This document shows positions 1 through 6,987 of a DNA stretch of 16,396 nucleotides, piece after piece (position 1 is the first letter of the stretch; every line of letters begins with the position of its first letter). A program made the position numbers and the translations under genes. The stretch comes from JBDTMC01 sp039934475 (GTDB taxonomy: Bacteria; Acidobacteriota; Terriglobia; Bryobacterales; Bryobacteraceae): NCBI GenBank assembly GCA_039934475.1, contig JBDTMC010000141.1, positions 1 through 16,396 on the forward strand, given 5' to 3'. The notes beneath the pieces are model-generated. The model was not told where the DNA came from, did not search any database, and saw only the letters and a list, made by a program, of their open reading frames with translations.

Positions 1-6
1 GACCCT

Positions 7-69
7 TCAACGCTCGGCCTCGCTGAGCGCCCGGATGTGGACTGGCGCGCACTTCGCCTCACTGCTCAT
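7..69 (-). CDS. Possible 20-residue small ORF after the transglutaminase gene
   Basis: An ATG lies 10 nt beyond the TAG stop of the transglutaminase-like gene and is preceded by GAGG with 7 nt spacing. The frame then encodes only 20 residues, MSSEAKCAPVHIRALSEAER, before TGA. The position and ribosome-binding site are those expected of the next operon gene, but the product is too short to assign to a family. It may be a leader peptide, a relic of a decayed gene, or chance. The sequence ends at position 1, so what follows is unknown. Confidence 0.2.
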   Translation of the reverse strand: MSSEAKCAPVHIRALSEAER

Positions 70-79
70 GCGTTTGCCT

Positions 80-1051
80 CTACTGCTGCTGCTGCTGCTG
101 TTGCTGTAGATGATCGCGCGAGGAATGATGTTCAGTGTCGGGGTCGCCTGCCGGCCACGCTTCATTCTGAGCCAGTGGCATCGCCTCAACCGGCGGAGCA
201 TCCGCGGGCGTGACGCGCACGTTTACGCTCAGCTTTGTATCCGCATCGCCTTTAAAGACACCGCGTGTGGGAGACACATCGGCATAATCGCGGCCAATCG
301 CCGTTCGAATGTGCCGCTCCTCTGCCAGCAGGTTGTTCGTCGGATCGAGTCCAACCCAGCCCACGTGCGGCAACAGCGCTTCCAGCCACGCATGGGAAGC
401 GCCTTCGGTTGACCGGTCATGGTCCTCTCGCCGGTGGTGCAGATAGCCGCTCACGTAACGCGCGGGTATACGCAGCATCCGCAGTAATGCGATCATCACA
501 TGCGCAAAATCTTGACACACTCCTTGGCGTGCCTGCAGCGCCACATCAATCGGACTATCTACCTGTGTGCTCTCCGGCGAGTAGTCGAACGCATGGTACA
601 TCGCGTTATTCAGTTCCCGCACCAGTGACAGCGGATCATCGCGTCTCACCGCGTCGAAGTTAGCCGCCAACTCCATCAGCAGTTTCGACGGCTTGGCGAA
701 GTGGCTCTCGGCCAGTGTTTCCCAGTAATCGCCGAAGGTCGTGATCCTGTCGAGCTCCTCCCAATCCGAAGGGTCCAGCCGGTCCGGCAGGCGGTCCTTA
801 GGCAACACTTCCACCAGCGCTTCGGCCACAATCAACAGTTCCTTATGTGCCCCTGGCACGCTGAAATGATGCACCGCGTTACCAAGGAAGTCCTGGTACG
901 ACATGACGCGCGACTTCGGGCTCACCGTGAGTTGAAACGACAGGCACCGCTGCACCGCCTCATTACGCGGCTGCATCCGCACTTCCATAGTGCTCTCGCT
1001 CACCGGGGCACTGTAGCGGAAGCGCGTCGAATGACGGATGTTGTAATGCAA
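80..1051 (-). CDS. Transglutaminase-like cysteine peptidase family protein (TTG start)
   Basis: Predicted cytoplasmic transglutaminase-like (papain-fold) protein of 323 residues. In this family the fold usually hydrolyses or transfers peptide/amide bonds; the substrate here is unknown. The N-terminal beta-sandwich region (about 1-125) begins LHYNIRHSTRFRY, typical of bacterial transglutaminase N-terminal domains. The catalytic triad is visible: Cys179 in QGVCQDFAHV, His220 in ASHAWLEALLP and Asp236 in GLDPTNN. I chose the TTG at 1051-1049 because it is preceded by GGAGG with 9 nt spacing. An upstream ATG at 1165 would add 38 non-homologous-looking residues inside the neighbouring gene. The gene is third in an operon with the alpha-E and ATP-grasp genes; its start lies 4 nt past the alpha-E stop. 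The C-terminal tail (about 288-323) is hydrophilic and ends in eight Gln encoded by a CAG repeat, which is unusual for the family. Confidence 0.9.
   Translation of the reverse strand: MHYNIRHSTRFRYSAPVSESTMEVRMQPRNEAVQRCLSFQLTVSPKSRVMSYQDFLGNAVHHFSVPGAHKELLIVAEALVEVLPKDRLPDRLDPSDWEELDRITTFGDYWETLAESHFAKPSKLLMELAANFDAVRRDDPLSLVRELNNAMYHAFDYSPESTQVDSPIDVALQARQGVCQDFAHVMIALLRMLRIPARYVSGYLHHRREDHDRSTEGASHAWLEALLPHVGWVGLDPTNNLLAEERHIRTAIGRDYADVSPTRGVFKGDADTKLSVNVRVTPADAPPVEAMPLAQNEAWPAGDPDTEHHSSRDHLQQQQQQQQ
83..106 (-). repeat. CAG trinucleotide repeat encoding C-terminal polyglutamine
   Basis: On the minus strand the last eight sense codons of the transglutaminase-like gene are CAG CAA followed by six CAG, and then the stop TAG. 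The plus strand reads (CTG)6 TTG CTG. Only one interruption (CAA) breaks the array. Because the unit is three bases, gain or loss of copies would change the length of the Gln tail without shifting the frame. The stop TAG itself is one transition away from CAG. Confidence 0.9.
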
Positions 1052-1055
1052 CGGA

Positions 1056-2003
1056 CTAAGCCTCCAACGCGGATTCGACGGCGTAAGTGATATAAACCTG
1101 GTTGACGGCGGTATGGATCTGCGCGCACTGCCGGCGTACACTTTCCAAGTAAGTGTGCACTCCACCTGACATAATCTCTTCGATCTGGGAGTAGCTCAAC
1201 GCCGCCACCAGCCGCCCCGAAAGACGCGCCAGACGGTCAGTCTTACGCGACGTCGATGCTTCGGCAATGCTGTTCAACGCCGTACGGAGTTGATCCACGG
1301 CGAAACGAATGGAGTGCGGGAACTCCTCGCTCAACATCAAGAACTCCGCGATTCGATCGGGTGTCAGATCGGCCGTATACACCTTGCAGTAACCTTCAAA
1401 CGCGGTCGCCGATTTTAACAAGCCGAGCCATTCGATGTGTGTGTCTTCCCCGTCCTCTTCGGAAGGAACCTGGGCGAAATGGACATCCAGAAGCGTCGCC
1501 AGGGAAAGTGCCCTTTCGATATAGCGGCCTACCTGAATGAACTGCCAGCCATCGCCATGATTCATCGTCGAATCGGTAATGCCCTGAAACAAATGCGCGC
1601 CGTCGCGTACCTGGCGTAAGAGTTCCATCGGCTCGGCGTCCCAGATGTCCTCAATGCCTACGCGGCGGACGTGATGATACAGCCGGTTCAACTGCTCCCA
1701 CATCTCTGAACTGATCTGTTCGCGAACCTGCCTCGCGTTGTCGCGTGCGGACACAATACAGGAGACAATCGAAGACCGCTCATTGAGATCCGACGTCATC
1801 GTTTGAACGGATTCGTGGGTATCTAACTCGGCCAGGCCGGTCATCCCCAAACTCGAGCCAACCCGCGACCAGCGAACCTCTTGCGCCACGCCGGAATGCT
1901 CCAGCATCAGGTTGATGTTCACCTCAAGCAGCCGCGATGTGTGCTCGGCACGCTCCAGGTAGCGGCTCATCCAATAAAGACTGTCAGCTACGCGCGAAAG
2001 CAT
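1056..2003 (-). CDS. Alpha-E domain protein (DUF403 family)
   Basis: A 315-residue, all-helical alpha-E family protein. The N-terminus MLSRVADSLYWMSRYLERAE (1-20) is the family signature, and the rest is a helical bundle rich in Leu, Arg and Glu with no membrane segment. Proteins of this family are nearly always encoded beside a circularly permuted ATP-grasp enzyme and a transglutaminase-like protein, as here. Their biochemical role is not established; a structural or partner role in a peptide-ligation complex has been proposed from gene context. The start ATG lies 3 nt after the TAA of the ATP-grasp gene and has no clear Shine-Dalgarno of its own, so coupled translation is likely. The length is normal for the family. 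Confidence 0.92.
   Translation of the reverse strand: MLSRVADSLYWMSRYLERAEHTSRLLEVNINLMLEHSGVAQEVRWSRVGSSLGMTGLAELDTHESVQTMTSDLNERSSIVSCIVSARDNARQVREQISSEMWEQLNRLYHHVRRVGIEDIWDAEPMELLRQVRDGAHLFQGITDSTMNHGDGWQFIQVGRYIERALSLATLLDVHFAQVPSEEDGEDTHIEWLGLLKSATAFEGYCKVYTADLTPDRIAEFLMLSEEFPHSIRFAVDQLRTALNSIAEASTSRKTDRLARLSGRLVAALSYSQIEEIMSGGVHTYLESVRRQCAQIHTAVNQVYITYAVESALEA
1061..1065 (-). promoter_or_regulatory. Shine-Dalgarno site (GGAGG) fixing the TTG start of the transglutaminase gene
   Basis: GGAGG sits inside the final codons of the alpha-E gene (codons for Leu-Glu-Ala before TAG) and is 9 nt from TTG at 1051. The overlap of ribosome-binding site, stop codon (1058-1056) and start suggests that the two genes are translationally coupled. 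Confidence 0.75.
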
Positions 2004-2006
2004 GAT

Positions 2007-3479
2007 TTATTCGTGGAGAACCCAGGTATCCTTACTGCCGCCGCCTTGCGATGAGTTCACTACCAGCGAGCCGCGTCGCAAGGCCACGCGCGTCAAGCCG
2101 CCGGGGACGATAGTGCATTTGTCGCCAAACAAAATATACGGACGCAGATCGACGTGACGCGCCTGAACATCGCCATCGATGAAGCAGGGCGCGCGCGACA
2201 ACAACAACGTCGGTTGCGCAATGTAATTGCGAGGATCGGCCAGAATCCGCCGCCGGAAGTCTTCCTGCTGCTCCCGGGTGCTATGTGGGCCAATCAACAT
2301 TCCATAGCCGCCCGATTCGCCTACCGCCTTCACCACCATCTTGTCTAAGTTCTCCAGCACATACTTGCGACTAGGTGGATCATCCAAAATGTAAGTTTCC
2401 ACGTTCTGAATGATAGGATCCTCGCCTAAGTAGTAGCGGATAATCTGGGGAACGTAAGCGTAGACCGCTTTATCGTCGGCGATTCCCGTACCGATGGCGT
2501 TGCACAGGTTGACGTTCCCCGCGCGGTACGCATTGAACAAGCCGGCGCAGCCGAGTGTCGAGTCTGACCGGAAGGCCAGAGGGTCAACAAAGTCGTCGTC
2601 CACTCTGCGGTAAATCACATCCACACGCCGCAGGCCCGCCGTCGTCCGCATGTAAACGAAATTTTCATGCGCTACCAGGTCGCGGCCTTCCACCAATTCG
2701 ATACCCATCTGCCGCGCCAGGTAGGCGTGCTCGAAATACGCCGAGTTGTAAACACCGGGAGTCAGCAGGACAATCGTCGGATCACTGCGTCCGCCGGGCG
2801 CCAGTGACCGCAGCGTCGAAAGCAACGCTTGCCCATAATGATCCACCGGCCGCACGCCGCTTTGGACCAGTGTGGAGGGAAGGATCCGTTTCATCACCTG
2901 CCGGCTGGTCAACATATACGACACGCCGGATGGCACGCGCAGATTGTCTTCCAGCACCGCAAACGAACCGTCGGGCAATCGCACCAGATCGGTGCCCGCC
3001 ACCGTCACATAGACGTCGCGAGGCACCGGAATCCCCCGCATCTCGCGGCGGAAATGCTTACAGCTATAAACCAATTCACGCGGCACTACGCGATCCGCCA
3101 GAATCTTCGCGTCTGAATAGAGATCTTTCAGGAAAAGATTAAGGGCCGTGATGCGCTGCGTCAACCCGCGCTCAATCACCGACCACTCGCTTCCAGTAAG
3201 GATGCGCGGGATCAGGTCATGCGGGAAAATCCTCTCCGTCCCCTCGTCGCGGCCATACACGGTAAACGTGATGCCCTGGTGCAGGAAGTACAAGTCCGAC
3301 GCCTGTTTGCGGCGCCGCAATTCGTCCGCCGGCAGCTCCAGCAGGCTGTCGTAGAGAGCCTTGTAGTGGGGACGAGGGTCGCCGCGAGAATCGAACATCT
3401 CGTCGTACGCCCCGTCGAGTTCGTAATTTCGAAATGACCGCGAACCATACCGTTCGGGCGCGGTGTCGAAGGTTGCCAT
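2007..3479 (-). CDS. Circularly permuted ATP-grasp enzyme (DUF404/DUF407 type)
   Basis: A 490-residue circularly permuted ATP-grasp protein, predicted cytoplasmic. ATP-grasp enzymes join a carboxylate to an amine through an acyl-phosphate. Gene-context studies predict that this subgroup makes or attaches short peptides, but its substrate is unknown. Recognisable blocks are HYKALYDSLLEL near 38-49, YFLHQGITFTVYG near 64-76, LEDNLRVPSGVSYML at 176-190, HENFVYMRT at 271-279, VIYRRVDDDFVDPL at 288-301, the glycine-rich VKAVGESGGYGMLIGP at 383-398, RHVDLRPYILFG at 441-452 and the diagnostic C-terminus VNSSQGGGSKDTWVL at 474-488. Length and motif order match the family, so it looks intact. It is the first gene of the minus-strand operon and is divergent from the TonB receptor. 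Confidence 0.93.
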   Translation of the reverse strand: MATFDTAPERYGSRSFRNYELDGAYDEMFDSRGDPRPHYKALYDSLLELPADELRRRKQASDLYFLHQGITFTVYGRDEGTERIFPHDLIPRILTGSEWSVIERGLTQRITALNLFLKDLYSDAKILADRVVPRELVYSCKHFRREMRGIPVPRDVYVTVAGTDLVRLPDGSFAVLEDNLRVPSGVSYMLTSRQVMKRILPSTLVQSGVRPVDHYGQALLSTLRSLAPGGRSDPTIVLLTPGVYNSAYFEHAYLARQMGIELVEGRDLVAHENFVYMRTTAGLRRVDVIYRRVDDDFVDPLAFRSDSTLGCAGLFNAYRAGNVNLCNAIGTGIADDKAVYAYVPQIIRYYLGEDPIIQNVETYILDDPPSRKYVLENLDKMVVKAVGESGGYGMLIGPHSTREQQEDFRRRILADPRNYIAQPTLLLSRAPCFIDGDVQARHVDLRPYILFGDKCTIVPGGLTRVALRRGSLVVNSSQGGGSKDTWVLHE

Positions 3480-3524
3480 ATCACTTGCCTAGACGAACTT
3501 CTTCGACTTGGAAGGATCTCCGTT

Positions 3525-3553
3525 AGAGTACCGTATTCCGGGCAGATGTTCAA
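3525..3553 (-). promoter_or_regulatory. Candidate sigma-70-like promoter for the ATP-grasp operon
   Basis: Reading the minus strand, TTGAAC (3553-3548) is followed after exactly 17 nt by TACTCT (3530-3525), about 45 nt before the ATG at 3479. The -35 hexamer matches the consensus at four of six positions and the -10 only at T, A and the final T. The position is right for the operon, but the match is weak and promoter consensus in this phylum is poorly defined. Confidence 0.25.
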
Positions 3554-3571
3554 GGAGACGCGAATCCCCCC

Positions 3572-3597
3572 AATTTGAATTCCAAATTTGAATTCCA
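3572..3597. repeat. Two tandem copies of a 13-bp repeat
   Basis: AATTTGAATTCCA occurs at 3572-3584 and again, without mismatch, at 3585-3597. A closely related version, AAATCTGAATTCCA, occurs at 11113-11126 in another intergenic gap (13 of 14 bases identical to 3584-3597). Paired 13-bp direct repeats in a divergent promoter region could be operator half-sites or fragments of a dispersed intergenic repeat; nothing further can be seen. Confidence 0.7.
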
Positions 3598-3649
3598 GCC
3601 CGCCCGAGCCTCGCGGAGGACAAGGTCCGGTGTTCCTAAATAACAAGTA

Positions 3650-3671
3650 ACTACTAGTCAAGATGAGTAGT
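3650..3671 (+). repeat. Inverted repeat in the leader of the TonB receptor gene
   Basis: ACTACT (3650-3655) and AGTAGT (3666-3671) are perfect complements around a 10-nt loop and are followed by ATCTTTT. The stem is only 6 bp and A+T-rich, so a transcription terminator is doubtful; an operator for a dimeric regulator is also possible. Confidence 0.35.
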
Positions 3672-3722
3672 ATCTTTTGATTATTGTGTAACTGGTCCTC
3701 CTTATCTAAGCTTGTTCCAATC

Positions 3723-4337
3723 ATGTTGTCTCGCACTGGGCTGGGTATTGGGATATTTCTGTCTCTCGGGCTCTCGCTAAGCCAGGGGCAGTTAACAGAA
3801 GCAACGCTGAAGGGCACTGTTCGCGACGCGCAGGAACAGATGATCGCCGGCAGCACAGTGAAGGCCACTAATCAGGGCACGGGCCTTTCGCGGAATGTGC
3901 TATCCGATCAAAGCGGCGCATTCGTCATGCCTGGGTTGCCTCCCGGACTCTACACCGTCACCGTACAGGCCAAGAATTTCAAAACCTTCGATAGCCGCGA
4001 CATCAGGCTCAACGTGGGCCAGACAAGCGAACTGGAAGTCTCCCTCGAAGTGGGCCAGGTCACTGAGACGGTGGAGGTGTCCGCCAGCATCGCCGCCGTT
4101 CCCCTGATTCGCGATGCGCGACTGGCGGACAACTTCGGCCAATCGCAGTTGGTGGACCTTCCGGTTCCCCAGCGCGACGTCTTTGGCTTACCCAAATTAA
4201 GCGCTGGTGCCACCGCCATTCCCGGCGCCGCCAACTCCACCAAGCTCACCAACTCCCCCGTCATTACCGTGAATGGCAATCGCTATCGCGGCAACGAAAT
4301 ATGTGCTGGACGGCGCCATCAACGTCAACCCGAATAA
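3723..4337 (+). CDS. TonB-dependent receptor, N-terminal part (carboxypeptidase-regulatory-like domain and plug start; frameshifted)
   Basis: This is the 5' portion of an Oar-like TonB-dependent outer-membrane receptor. I prefer the ATG at 3723 because it gives a standard signal peptide (about 1-22, hydrophobic IGIFLSLGLSLS); a TTG at 3684 would extend it, and neither start has a clear Shine-Dalgarno. Residues about 26-110 form a carboxypeptidase-regulatory-like beta-sandwich (GTVRDAQEQMIAGSTVKA, then GAFVMPGLPPGLYTVTV), followed by VETVEVSA-like linker sequence and the start of the plug (QLVDLPVPQRDVFGL). The frame is homologous up to NGNRYRGNE (184-192) and then runs through 12 unrelated residues to a stop at 4337. 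The expected continuation YVLDGAIN is in the next frame from 4300, so an extra A among 4297-4299 splits the gene. Correcting it gives a protein of about 1083 residues. Confidence 0.85.
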   Translation: MLSRTGLGIGIFLSLGLSLSQGQLTEATLKGTVRDAQEQMIAGSTVKATNQGTGLSRNVLSDQSGAFVMPGLPPGLYTVTVQAKNFKTFDSRDIRLNVGQTSELEVSLEVGQVTETVEVSASIAAVPLIRDARLADNFGQSQLVDLPVPQRDVFGLPKLSAGATAIPGAANSTKLTNSPVITVNGNRYRGNEICAGRRHQRQPE

Positions 4338-6975
4338 CACCGGCGAACCGGCCATTGTCCCCACGCTAGACTCCGTCGAAGAGGCACAGGTGCAGACCGC
4401 CAACTTCTCCAGTGAGTTCGGCCGCGGCAACGGCTCCGTGGTCAACCTTCGTACCAAGTCCGGCACCAATCAGATCCACGGGCGCATCTGGGAATACGGC
4501 CGCAACAGCTCCCTCAATGCGCGGAATTTCTTCGCCGCATCGCGTCAGCCCCTCTCCTACAACCAGTTTGGCGGCAATGTGGGCGGGCCAATTATCAAGA
4601 ACAAGACCTTCTATTTCTTCTCCTACGAAGGAACCCGCAATGCGTTGGGAACTGCCCAGGTCTTTCAGGTGGAGACACCGGAGTACCGCAACTACGTCGC
4701 CCAAACCAACCCTAACGGCATTGCGGCCAGCCTGCTGGCCAAGTATCCCGCGCCCACACCGCTCGCCGGTTCCAATGGCCGCCGCTACGCCGACCAGGTT
4801 GATCTGGTGACGAAACTTGGCACCATCCCCGCGCTCGGTCGCGCCTCCGTCACCCTCAAAGATTACATTCGCTTCGATCAGGCCATGGGCAAAGTGGATC
4901 ACGCCTTTCATGACGGCCGCGACAAAATCACCGCGCGCTGGATCTCCGAATGGCAGCGCAACCAGGGCGGCACCTCGTCCAGCCGCGCCACGTTAGGCGA
5001 AGCCATCCGCGGAGAGCGCGGGCCCTTCGATGGCGTGTTCGCCAACATCAACGTCGGACATACACACGTCTTCGGCAGCAGTGTGAATGACGCCCGGATC
5101 TCCTTTCAAAACATCGACACCACAGTGGGCGACCCGGATGCCATAATCCCCACCATCACCGTTGGCGGACTGGCAGCGCCCATCGGCGACGTCTTCCTCA
5201 ACGGCACCCGCCTGCGCACGTATGAATTCCGCGACACGCTCTCCCTGCAGCGCGGCGCCCACCTCTTGCGCGCGGGAGGCGAATACCGCCGCATCTTCAA
5301 AGGCATCTCTCTCAGCCCACCGTCCGCAGGTACTTATGCGTTTAACAGCCTTCTCGATTTCGCCGCCGATAAGCCGTTCCAACAGACACTCACCGTAAAC
5401 CCGGACACGGGTGCGCCGACGAATTTCCCTCGCTACTTCCACATCAATGAAGGCGGCCTCTTTGTTCAAGACGATTGGCGCATCAGTCCGAAGTTCACCG
5501 CCAATCTCGGCCTTCGCTACAACTATTTCGGCGCGCCGGCGGAACGCGACGGCCGTCTCTCGTCCATCATCTTCGGCCCCGGCGACGACTTTACGCAGCG
5601 TCTTGCTTCAGGCTCCGTCGGCCGCGTATCGCAGTTGTACAATCCCGAGAAATTGAACTTCTCCCCGCGGGCAGGCATCTCCTACGACATTCGCGGCAAC
5701 GGGCACACCATCATTCGCGCCGGTGACGGCCTCGCCTATCAGCCGCACCACGGCCAATCCATCGGCGGAGCCCGCGCCCTGCCGCCCGATGCCGTGCAAA
5801 ACGTCTTGCAGCCCAACGTCGGCATCGGAACACAAATCCTTTATGGCATTCCCGTTCCGTTCAACCCGGAGTTCGCGACCGGGTTAAACTATCACGGTGG
5901 CATCCTCACGCCGCCCGGTAAACCGGCCGTGCGTCCCACCGGCTTCGTCGTCAATCCCAACATCAAAACGCAATATACGGAGACTTGGTTCTTCAGCTTG
6001 CAGCGGCAATTGGTCCGGTCATGGGTGGGCGAACTGGGCTATATCGGCACGCGCGGAGTCAACCTGGAGCGCATCGACGACGTCAACCGAACTACCGGCG
6101 ACTTACTCGATGGACGCCTCGACCGCTTCAATCCTTACTTTGGGCCGCTCCTGTTTGTCACCAATGGAGTCACATCCGACTACCACGCGATGACGGCGGA
6201 AATCCGCCACGCCATGACGTCTACACTCTCGATGCAGGCAAATTACCGCTGGTCGAAGTGGATGGACACGGCCTCAGACACGTCTACTGGTCAGTTCTTC
6301 GACAATCCCGAACCGGGCAAAGGCGCGCAGAACATCGCATCGTTGAAGTCCGAACGTGGACGCTCCATGTTCGATATCCCGCATCGTCTGCTGGGCATGG
6401 TGATTTGGGCGCCCCACTTCTCCTCCAACAATCGCGCACTCAAACTTGCGGCCAACGGCTGGCAGGTCTCGGCCATCGCAGGCATTCAGTCCGGCCGCCC
6501 CTTTTCGGTGTGGAACGGCGCTTCGTTCCAAGCTGGCGGCGACTACAACGCCGATGGCGGTGGTGGGGCAGTCGGCGGCGGGTATTACGACCGTCCCGAC
6601 GCCCCAGCGGCCGGCGCCGTTCCCTCGTCATTCAGCAAGAGCGACTATCTCAACGGCCTCTTCTCGCCCACGGTGTTCCCCGCCCCCGCCCGGGGCACTA
6701 ATGGAAACCTCGGTCGCGACACCTTCCGCGGACCGCATCAGATTACGAACGATGTCTCCCTTGCCCGCGCTTTCCGCGTTACCGAAACCATCCGCCTCCA
6801 GTTCCGCGCCGAAGGATTTAACGTGTTGAACGCCGTGAATCTGGCCCTGCCGAACAGCGATCTCTCCCTGGCGCTGCGTCCCGATAAGACGTTCTCCACC
6901 ACCTCCGCCTTCGGCAAATCTACTACCGCGTTCGATCCGCGCGTGCTCCAGATGAGCATCCGCGTCAGCTTCTAA
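4273..6975 (+). CDS. TonB-dependent receptor, C-terminal part (plug remainder and beta-barrel)
   Basis: This is the 3' portion of the same outer-membrane receptor. The open frame begins at 4273, but the first nine codons (MAIAIAATK) are an out-of-frame reading of sequence that codes NGNRYRGNE in the upstream frame; true coding in this frame starts at Tyr (4300). The plug continues with YVLDGAIN, GEPAIVPTLDSVEEAQVQ and GRGNGSVVNLRTKSGTN, which is highly characteristic of acidobacterial TonB receptors, followed by FGGNVGGPI and FYFFSYEG at the start of the barrel. The barrel contains aromatic-alternating strands and ends in LQMSIRVSF, with the C-terminal Phe required for outer-membrane insertion. 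Such receptors import large nutrients using TonB energy; the ligand is unknown. The exported AhpD-like gene follows 12 nt later. The barrel itself shows no other break. Confidence 0.9.
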   Translation: MAIAIAATKYVLDGAINVNPNNTGEPAIVPTLDSVEEAQVQTANFSSEFGRGNGSVVNLRTKSGTNQIHGRIWEYGRNSSLNARNFFAASRQPLSYNQFGGNVGGPIIKNKTFYFFSYEGTRNALGTAQVFQVETPEYRNYVAQTNPNGIAASLLAKYPAPTPLAGSNGRRYADQVDLVTKLGTIPALGRASVTLKDYIRFDQAMGKVDHAFHDGRDKITARWISEWQRNQGGTSSSRATLGEAIRGERGPFDGVFANINVGHTHVFGSSVNDARISFQNIDTTVGDPDAIIPTITVGGLAAPIGDVFLNGTRLRTYEFRDTLSLQRGAHLLRAGGEYRRIFKGISLSPPSAGTYAFNSLLDFAADKPFQQTLTVNPDTGAPTNFPRYFHINEGGLFVQDDWRISPKFTANLGLRYNYFGAPAERDGRLSSIIFGPGDDFTQRLASGSVGRVSQLYNPEKLNFSPRAGISYDIRGNGHTIIRAGDGLAYQPHHGQSIGGARALPPDAVQNVLQPNVGIGTQILYGIPVPFNPEFATGLNYHGGILTPPGKPAVRPTGFVVNPNIKTQYTETWFFSLQRQLVRSWVGELGYIGTRGVNLERIDDVNRTTGDLLDGRLDRFNPYFGPLLFVTNGVTSDYHAMTAEIRHAMTSTLSMQANYRWSKWMDTASDTSTGQFFDNPEPGKGAQNIASLKSERGRSMFDIPHRLLGMVIWAPHFSSNNRALKLAANGWQVSAIAGIQSGRPFSVWNGASFQAGGDYNADGGGGAVGGGYYDRPDAPAAGAVPSSFSKSDYLNGLFSPTVFPAPARGTNGNLGRDTFRGPHQITNDVSLARAFRVTETIRLQFRAEGFNVLNAVNLALPNSDLSLALRPDKTFSTTSAFGKSTTAFDPRVLQMSIRVSF

Positions 6976-6987
6976 GTGAGATACTCC

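Larger units (their letters stand above)
3480..3722. other. Divergent intergenic region with short repeats
   Basis: This 243-bp gap separates the ATP-grasp operon from the TonB receptor gene. It contains two perfect tandem 13-bp copies of AATTTGAATTCCA (3572-3597), and an inverted repeat ACTACT/AGTAGT with a 10-nt loop (3650-3671) followed by ATCTTTT. A looser inverted pair GGAGGAC (3615-3621) and GTCCTCC (3695-3701) could fold the receptor leader. It is distinctly more A+T-rich than the flanking genes between about 3570 and 3720. I see no convincing Shine-Dalgarno ahead of the receptor start and no coding potential. Confidence 0.6.

Noticed and set aside
7..201. A 64-codon frame on the minus strand containing a Ser run
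   Set aside because: Most of it is an out-of-frame reading of the transglutaminase-like gene; the Ser run is the CAG repeat read in another phase. Only the last 20 codons lie outside that gene.
1052..1165. A longer transglutaminase-like protein starting at ATG 1165
   Set aside because: The extra 38 residues overlap the alpha-E gene and look random, while the TTG at 1051 has a well-placed GGAGG and begins at the family's N-terminal motif.
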